From an uncultured Chloroflexota bacterium (lineage in GTDB: Bacteria > Chloroflexota > Anaerolineae > B4-G1 > DUEL01), in contig CAKZOY010000288.1 of assembly GCA_937138275.1 (NCBI GenBank), positions 1 to 6,321 of the forward strand: a stretch of DNA of 6,321 nucleotides, in the 5' to 3' direction. A program made the position numbers and the translations under genes. Positions 1 to 3,628 of the stretch are shown here, piece after piece. The first letter of the stretch is position 1. Each line of letters starts with the position of its first letter. A model generated the notes under the pieces. It was not told the DNA's origin, ran no database searches, and was given only the letters and a program-made list of their open reading frames with translations.

Positions 1-46
1 ATTGTTAATTGTTAATTGTTAATTGTTAATTGATTCATTGTTAATT
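1..46. repeat. Heptamer tandem array (ATTGTTA)n at the 3' end of holA
   Basis: Four perfect head-to-tail copies of ATTGTTA fill 1-28. They are followed by an 8-nt variant, ATTGATTC (29-36), another ATTGTTA (37-43) and a partial ATT (44-46). The last copy supplies the TAA stop of holA on the minus strand (41-43). The array is much more A/T-rich than its surroundings and may continue left of the window. No hairpin and no ORF are visible in it, so it does not look like an intrinsic terminator. Confidence 0.9.
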
Positions 47-1018
47 CTCCCCCAATCCGGCCACCAGCAGGTCCAGGGCCGCTTCGGGGGTCAGGTCGCC
101 GCTTTTGATGGACAGGTCCAGGTCCAGCAGATAGCGGTACACCCGCTCCAGTTGCGCCATCGTGAAGTAGTTGCCCTGAGCGACCACTTTCTGGGCAACG
201 AAGGGGCGAATTCCCAGCAGGCGGGCGATGGAGGTGGCGTTCTCCCCCCGTCCGACCAGGTCTTTCGCCATAATGATGAGCCGGAACTGACGGATGACCA
301 TCGCCAGAATGCCCATGGGGTTCTCTCCGGCGTCCAGGAGGCGGTGGAGCAGAAGGGCGGCCTGTCGCCCCTCCCGACGCCCCAATGCGTCCACCAGGTC
401 AAATACCACCGCCTGCTGAACGTAGGGCACCAGTTGGGCCACATCGTCGGCGTTGATGGCCCGCCCGGGTCCGGCGTAGGTGACCAGTTTGGCGATCTCC
501 TGGTCCAGGAGGCGCAGGTCGCCGGGGCCGATGATCTGGGCCAGGCGGACGGCCGCTGCCCGCTCTATTTCCCCCCCGTGGTGGCGGGCGCGCTGCTGAA
601 TCCACCCCGGCAGCGCTTCTGAGGACGGGGGGACAAATCGGCGGACGAATCCTCCCTCCCGCTCAGCAGCCATTTTCAGGACCGGATGGTCGTCCGGGAG
701 GTCCCCGTCCTCTAAAAAGACCAGGCGGGTTGTATCCGGAAGCGCCTGGAGGAGACGGAGCACTCCCTCCAGAAACCCCCGCTCCTTCCCGCGCGCCAGA
801 CGGGTCAGCAGACCGGTGACCAGCACCAGCCGCCGGTCAGATAGAAAGGGGACCGTCTCACAGGCGCGGCGGAGTTCGTCCAGCGTGACGGAGCGCCCGT
901 CCAGATGGACCGTGTTCAGGTCCCCCAATTCGCCCATCCGGCGGCGCAGGTCCGCTACCGTCTCGCTGCGGGTGAACTCATCCTCGCCGTAGAGAATGTA
1001 GAAACGGGGGCCGTCCAT
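41..1018 (-). CDS. holA: DNA polymerase III subunit delta (HolA)
   Basis: This is the delta subunit of the clamp-loader complex, which opens the beta sliding clamp during replication in the cytoplasm. The 325-residue product matches the usual family length of about 330-345. Visible family features are the N-terminal FYILYGEDEF (6-15), PFLSDRRLVLV (57-67), the linker-region GDLRLLDQEIAKL (166-178), VFDLVDAL (205-212) and the helical C-terminal collar segment around HRLLDAGENPMGIL (225-238), ending in ALDLLVAGL. I chose the ATG at 1018 because GAAGGA lies 4 nt upstream and the start sits 1 nt after the preceding stop (TAG-G-ATG). An in-frame ATG at 1039 would add seven residues (MSTPKDR) and overlap the previous gene by 20 nt, but it has no Shine-Dalgarno sequence. 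The gene is last in a predicted sortase-DUF6391-holA operon, and its stop codon lies inside the heptamer array. Identity is firm; the exact start is less so. Confidence 0.93.
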   Translation of the reverse strand: MDGPRFYILYGEDEFTRSETVADLRRRMGELGDLNTVHLDGRSVTLDELRRACETVPFLSDRRLVLVTGLLTRLARGKERGFLEGVLRLLQALPDTTRLVFLEDGDLPDDHPVLKMAAEREGGFVRRFVPPSSEALPGWIQQRARHHGGEIERAAAVRLAQIIGPGDLRLLDQEIAKLVTYAGPGRAINADDVAQLVPYVQQAVVFDLVDALGRREGRQAALLLHRLLDAGENPMGILAMVIRQFRLIIMAKDLVGRGENATSIARLLGIRPFVAQKVVAQGNYFTMAQLERVYRYLLDLDLSIKSGDLTPEAALDLLVAGLGEN

Positions 1019-1019
1019 C

Positions 1020-1532
1020 CTATCCTTCGGTGTAGACATAGTGCTGGGTCATCGGACCGCGCTCCTCCCGCAGGACGGCGACGATGCGCATATCGCCGAC
1101 GTTGGGGTCGGTTGTCAGCCGGGACTGCAGGATGAGCCCCAGCCGCTGGCCGAGGATGAACCCCAACGTGGAGATGAGGAGGACGGTGGGGATACGGCTC
1201 AGCCATTCGGCCATGTTGCGGCGGCGGGGGGTCAACACCAGAAACGCTCCCAGGCCGGCCAGCGCTCCCGCCGCAACGGCGTTGGTCCCGCAGGTGGGGT
1301 GGACCGCCAGTTCCCGTTGGCCTGCTCGCAGGCGCGTCAGAGCCTCCTGCGCGGCCTCCTGGACCGCATCGGTAGGTAGATCCCCGTAGAGGATGAAGCC
1401 GTGGGGAGTGGAACGCCCCATCACGCGCAGGTTGCGGAAACGCTGGGAAAGGATATGTATGGTCGCATGCTCCAGCGCGTGGTTCCGCCGGGTGCGGGAA
1501 ATCAGCGGATGGGTCAGCAGGTTAGAGAGCAT
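1020..1532 (-). CDS. Small DUF6391-type membrane protein of unknown function
   Basis: The product has 170 residues and its function is not established. It resembles the DUF6391 family, recalled from memory rather than searched. The N-terminal part holds the motif NHALEHATIH (17-26), which contains HxxEH (H18, E21, H22). A second cluster, HPTCGTN (78-84), directly precedes two hydrophobic stretches of about 84-100 and 115-135, predicted to be membrane helices. A charged loop TPRRRN (101-106) separates them, which favours a cytoplasmic loop. The His/Glu/Cys clusters could bind metal, but that is inference. The start at 1532 is set by GGAGGT 3 nt upstream. The open frame runs on to 1946, but that extension lies antiparallel-free inside the sortase gene in another frame and has no such ribosome site. 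The gene starts 52 nt after the sortase stop and abuts holA, so co-transcription is likely. Confidence 0.75.
   Translation of the reverse strand: MLSNLLTHPLISRTRRNHALEHATIHILSQRFRNLRVMGRSTPHGFILYGDLPTDAVQEAAQEALTRLRAGQRELAVHPTCGTNAVAAGALAGLGAFLVLTPRRRNMAEWLSRIPTVLLISTLGFILGQRLGLILQSRLTTDPNVGDMRIVAVLREERGPMTQHYVYTEG
1023..1028 (-). promoter_or_regulatory. Ribosome binding site deciding the holA start
   Basis: On the minus strand GAAGGA stands 4 nt before the ATG at 1018. No comparable purine-rich site precedes the alternative in-frame ATG at 1039, so this site favours the shorter HolA. It overlaps the last codons of the upstream gene, which suggests translational coupling. Confidence 0.65.
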
Positions 1533-1535
1533 AGG

Positions 1536-1541
1536 ACCTCC
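1536..1541 (-). promoter_or_regulatory. Ribosome binding site of the DUF6391-type gene
   Basis: A full GGAGGT on the minus strand lies 3 nt before the ATG at 1532. It decides this start over longer in-frame possibilities that lie within the sortase gene. The spacing is a little short, but spacings of about 4 nt recur before other genes in the window. Confidence 0.7.
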
Positions 1542-1557
1542 GAAGAAGTGGCGAGTG

Positions 1558-1581
1558 TGCAAGGATGCAAGTGGGCAAGTA
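1558..1581. repeat. Short octamer repeat in the sortase-DUF6391 spacer
   Basis: Three units with an 8-nt period, TGCAAGGA, TGCAAGTG and GGCAAGTA, share the core GCAAG. They fill about half of the 52-nt spacer between the sortase stop and the next start. The rest of the spacer holds only the ribosome binding site; I see no terminator or promoter in it. Confidence 0.6.
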
Positions 1582-1584
1582 GGG

Positions 1585-2328
1585 TTATGGTTCTTCCAAT
1601 AGGCGGCCGCGGGAAGGGATTTCCTCTGAGCGGGCGATGACGATGAGCCGGTAACGAGTGCTCCCATAAGGATGACAGGTGACCAGCGTGACTCGCTCGT
1701 CATCGGTGGGCTGAATGTAGCGGGCGTTGGCCTGGCGCACCTCCAGCGGCTGCTCGGCCTCCAGTAGCAGGAGCGTCTCGGCGACGCGGTAGGCAAAAGG
1801 GATCGCACCGGAGTACAGAATGACGGTATCGCCCACCTGAACTTTGTGGAGAAGCCGAAACGGTCCGTTCTCTGGCCAGTTGTGACCACTGAGGACGGTG
1901 TTCCCCTTCTGGCCCAGTGGGGCCGATGTCTCGTGCCAGCCGACATAAGGCGCGTCGGGGACGATCCAGACCGAGTGCGGTGCTCCAGCCAACTCTTGCG
2001 TTTCCCAATGGGTCGGGATAACCGGCGCGTCTATACCCACGGAAGGGATGACGATACGGGTGGGCAGATAAGGGACGGGCGTCGGGGTGGGTGGAGGAGG
2101 CGTCGGCGTCGGTGTCGGCGTCGGCACCGGAGTGAATGTCGGGTACATGGTGGGAGTCAGGGTGGGGGTTGGAGTGGGGGGCAGGTCGGTGGGCACCGGG
2201 GTAGCAGGCCGGATCGTGGCAAAGAAGGGCAACGTTACCGGAGCCAGAGTGGGGCCAAATATGACCCCTCCTGCCATCATCAGCAGCGTTCCAATCCAGA
2301 TCAGAACACCGCCAAGCCGATTCCTCAT
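1585..2328 (-). CDS. Membrane-anchored sortase family transpeptidase
   Basis: Sortases are cysteine transpeptidases that act outside the membrane and join or anchor surface proteins. The 247-residue product has an N-terminal uncleaved signal-anchor of about residues 7-37, a Thr/Pro-rich linker of about 40-90, then the sortase beta-barrel domain (PF04203 type) from about 90 to the end. The catalytic triad is visible: His149 in LSGHNWP, Cys218 in TLVTCHPYG, and Arg227 (or Arg225) in STRYRLIV. There is no C-terminal membrane helix. The TLVTC-x-PYG signature is standard, but I cannot assign a subclass. The ATG at 2328 follows GGAG with a 6-nt spacing and lies about 60 nt downstream of a strong promoter. 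It heads the operon with the DUF6391-type gene and holA. No protein with a recognisable sorting signal is in the window, so its substrate is unknown. Confidence 0.91.
   Translation of the reverse strand: MRNRLGGVLIWIGTLLMMAGGVIFGPTLAPVTLPFFATIRPATPVPTDLPPTPTPTLTPTMYPTFTPVPTPTPTPTPPPPTPTPVPYLPTRIVIPSVGIDAPVIPTHWETQELAGAPHSVWIVPDAPYVGWHETSAPLGQKGNTVLSGHNWPENGPFRLLHKVQVGDTVILYSGAIPFAYRVAETLLLLEAEQPLEVRQANARYIQPTDDERVTLVTCHPYGSTRYRLIVIARSEEIPSRGRLLEEP
2059..2211 (-). repeat. Low-complexity Thr-Pro linker-coding tract in the sortase
   Basis: This tract encodes residues of about 40-90 of the sortase, mostly alternating Thr and Pro with a PPPP run near residues 77-80. At DNA level the plus strand is strongly G-rich, with runs of GGCGTC and GGTGTC hexamers around 2099-2125. 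The linker likely spaces the catalytic domain from the membrane. Such tracts can change length by replication slippage. Confidence 0.8.
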
Positions 2329-2340
2329 TCGGGTCTCCAG

Positions 2341-2382
2341 GCGAATCGCAGATTCAAGATTGCGAATTCAAGATCGCAAGTT
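2341..2382. repeat. Degenerate heptamer array in the sortase operon leader
   Basis: Six consecutive 7-nt units can be read: GCGAATC, GCAGATT, CAAGATT, GCGAATT, CAAGATC and GCAAGTT. Units two-three and four-five also form a 14-nt repeat with ATTCAAGAT in common. The array lies between the predicted transcription start near 2390 and the sortase start at 2328, so it should be transcribed as the 5' leader. It contains a possible 6-bp stem (TTGCGA at 2360-2365 with TCGCAA at 2374-2379). Confidence 0.75.
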
Positions 2383-2396
2383 CGGGAACTGTTCTC

Positions 2397-2424
2397 ATTA
2401 TACCCCGACGAGGTCTCCCGTCAA
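2397..2424 (-). promoter_or_regulatory. Sigma70-type promoter for the sortase-DUF6391-holA operon
   Basis: On the minus strand a -35 box TTGACG (2419-2424) and a perfect -10 box TATAAT (2397-2402) are separated by 16 bp. Transcription should begin near 2390, giving a leader of about 60 nt before the sortase ATG. It is the best promoter match in the window. No operator was recognised near it. Confidence 0.8.
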
Positions 2425-2474
2425 GGGCTTAACCTGGGACTGGGCTTGCGCAGCAATTTGCCCCGCATGGGAAA

Positions 2475-2500
2475 GGGGTGGGGTATGGGGTTTGTGGGGG
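2475..2500 (+). other. Putative G-quadruplex motif in the divergent intergenic region
   Basis: Four G-tracts on the plus strand fit the classical intramolecular G-quadruplex pattern with four-G tracts: GGGG (2475-2478), GGGG (2480-2483), GGGG (2487-2490) and GGGGG (2496-2500), with loops of 1, 3 and 5 nt. The last two tracts are also the left arm of the adjacent hairpin, so the two structures would exclude each other. It lies upstream of both divergent promoters. Confidence 0.6.
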
Positions 2501-2526
2501 CGGCTTCGCCGCCCCCACAAACCCCA
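2486..2526. repeat. Perfect 19-bp inverted repeat (GC-rich hairpin)
   Basis: The arms 2486-2504 and 2508-2526 are perfectly complementary around a 3-nt TTC centre, with a GGGGGCGGC/GCCGCCCCC core. A pyrimidine-rich stretch with T-runs (2527-2539) follows on the plus strand, so it resembles an intrinsic terminator for plus-strand transcription. Neither flanking gene ends here; both start away from it. A dispersed palindromic element or an insulator is therefore a better guess than a terminator of a neighbouring gene. Confidence 0.85.
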
Positions 2527-2601
2527 CTCTTTCTTTTCACGGGCGCGCCGCTCCCCCGATCATTTGACTTGACGCGCAAGAGGTGCGTTCTCCAGGGCTT
2601 G

Positions 2602-2610
2602 TGCTAAAAT
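2602..2610 (+). promoter_or_regulatory. Extended -10 promoter for the epimerase gene
   Basis: TGC-TAAAAT forms an extended -10 element (TG at 2602-2603, hexamer 2605-2610). No good -35 box lies 16-18 bp upstream. TTGACT/TTGACG at 2564-2574 is about 30 bp away, which is too far for normal spacing. Transcription would start near 2617, about 40 nt before the ATG at 2655. Confidence 0.5.
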
Positions 2611-2644
2611 TGGGAACGACGTTGTCGCCCGACTATCTGGCAAT

Positions 2645-2650
2645 GGAGGA
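2645..2650 (+). promoter_or_regulatory. Ribosome binding site of the epimerase gene
   Basis: GGAGGA lies 4 nt before the ATG at 2655 and decides that start. The in-frame ATG at 2643 has no such site, and the one at 2583 lies upstream of the predicted promoter. Confidence 0.8.
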
Positions 2651-2654
2651 GACC

Positions 2655-3623
2655 ATGAACGTCGTCGTCACCGGTGCAGCGGGATTTGTCGGATCCCACG
2701 TAGTGCGTCGGCTCAATGAACGGGGGATACGGCCCCGCATCATCCTCCGTCCCACCAGCAACCGGACCAACCTGATCGGCGTAGAGGCAGAGGTGGTGGA
2801 GGGAGACTTACTGGACCCTTCTACGCTTCGGCGCGCGCTGGAGGGTTGCGAACAACTCTATCATCTGGCTGGCTTTGTCTCCCCGCGCCCCAGCCAGAGA
2901 GATCGTCTGTTCCGGGATAACGTCCAGGCGACGGTCCACGTGATGGACATAGCCCGGGAGATGGGAGTGCCCCGCGTCGTCTACCTGGGCAGTACCACAG
3001 CCATCGGGGCCTCCAACGGGGCTCATCCTATCGCTGAAGACGCCCCATACAATCTGGACGGGACGGGTGTGGGGTATTTTGAGGCCAAACGGGCAGCAGA
3101 ACTGGCGGTGCGGGAACGGATAGAAGCCGGGCTGCCCGTCGTCGGCGTTTATCCCGGCTACTGTCTGGGGCCAGGGGATGTCTATCTCTCCTCCTCCAAA
3201 ATTATCACCGCCTTCGCCAAAGGCCAGTTGTTCTTCGCCACCCAGGGGGGAATGAGTTTTGTGGACGTTCGGGATGCCGCTGAGGCTCTGATACTGGGCA
3301 TGGAACGGGGTCGCATCGGGGAGCGATACTTCGCAGGCGGGCACCGTTTAACTTACCGGGGGTTTTTTGAGAGACTGGCGAAAGTGCTGGGCCGCCGCCC
3401 TCCCCGCTGGACCATCCCGAACTGGCTCCTATGGACCCTGTGTGTCGTGGGCGAGATCCCCACCGACGGGGAAATCCTGAGCCGAACATTTTACCACGTC
3501 TTTGCCCGCTATCACTGGTATGACAGCAGCAAGGCTCAGCGGGAACTGGGATGGGCGTTCCGCCCGCTGGAGGAGACGCTGCGCGATGCGGTGAACTGGC
3601 TGCAGGAGGTCGGTTATATCTAA
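2655..3623 (+). CDS. NAD-dependent epimerase/dehydratase (extended SDR, DFR/HpnA-like)
   Basis: This 322-residue cytoplasmic oxidoreductase belongs to the extended short-chain dehydrogenase family. The N-terminus carries the Rossmann motif TGAAGFVG (6-13). GDL at 50-52 and the HLAG motif (70-73) fit the cofactor-binding half. The catalytic residues are Ser113 (in GSTT), Tyr141 and Lys145 (YFEAK, the YxxxK motif). The C-terminal substrate domain ends with the common SSKAQRELGW (291-300) and LEETLRDAVNWL. Motif layout and the RPTSNRTNL segment (32-40) recall dihydroflavonol reductase-like proteins and the hopanoid-associated sugar epimerase HpnA, but no hopanoid genes are nearby, so the substrate is open. 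The start is set by GGAGGA 4 nt upstream and the MNVVVTG beginning typical of the family. It is divergent from the sortase operon and converges on the next gene with a 5-bp gap. Confidence 0.92.
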   Translation: MNVVVTGAAGFVGSHVVRRLNERGIRPRIILRPTSNRTNLIGVEAEVVEGDLLDPSTLRRALEGCEQLYHLAGFVSPRPSQRDRLFRDNVQATVHVMDIAREMGVPRVVYLGSTTAIGASNGAHPIAEDAPYNLDGTGVGYFEAKRAAELAVRERIEAGLPVVGVYPGYCLGPGDVYLSSSKIITAFAKGQLFFATQGGMSFVDVRDAAEALILGMERGRIGERYFAGGHRLTYRGFFERLAKVLGRRPPRWTIPNWLLWTLCVVGEIPTDGEILSRTFYHVFARYHWYDSSKAQRELGWAFRPLEETLRDAVNWLQEVGYI

Positions 3624-3628
3624 ACCGC

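Noticed and set aside
1..46. CRISPR-like array
   Set aside because: The units are 7 nt, contiguous and without spacers, so this is a simple tandem repeat.
1020..1946. A longer minus-strand reading frame that would give the DUF6391-type protein about 138 extra N-terminal residues
   Set aside because: The extension lies within the sortase gene in another frame, has low-complexity, Arg/Ser/Pro-rich composition and no ribosome site. GGAGGT precedes the ATG at 1532.
2564..2574. TTGACT/TTGACG as the -35 box of the epimerase promoter
   Set aside because: About 30 bp separate it from TAAAAT at 2605, and no -10-like hexamer lies at the normal 16-18 bp distance. An extended -10 promoter fits better.
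1846..2607. A long plus-strand reading frame opposite the sortase
   Set aside because: It encodes Gly/Arg/Val-rich sequence mirroring the Thr-Pro linker, crosses the intergenic repeats and hairpin, and shows no domain. The opposite strand has a clear sortase.
2583..2654. Upstream in-frame ATGs at 2583 and 2643 as starts of the epimerase
   Set aside because: The first lies upstream of the predicted -10 element and neither has a ribosome site. MNVVVTG from 2655 is the typical family N-terminus with GGAGGA before it.
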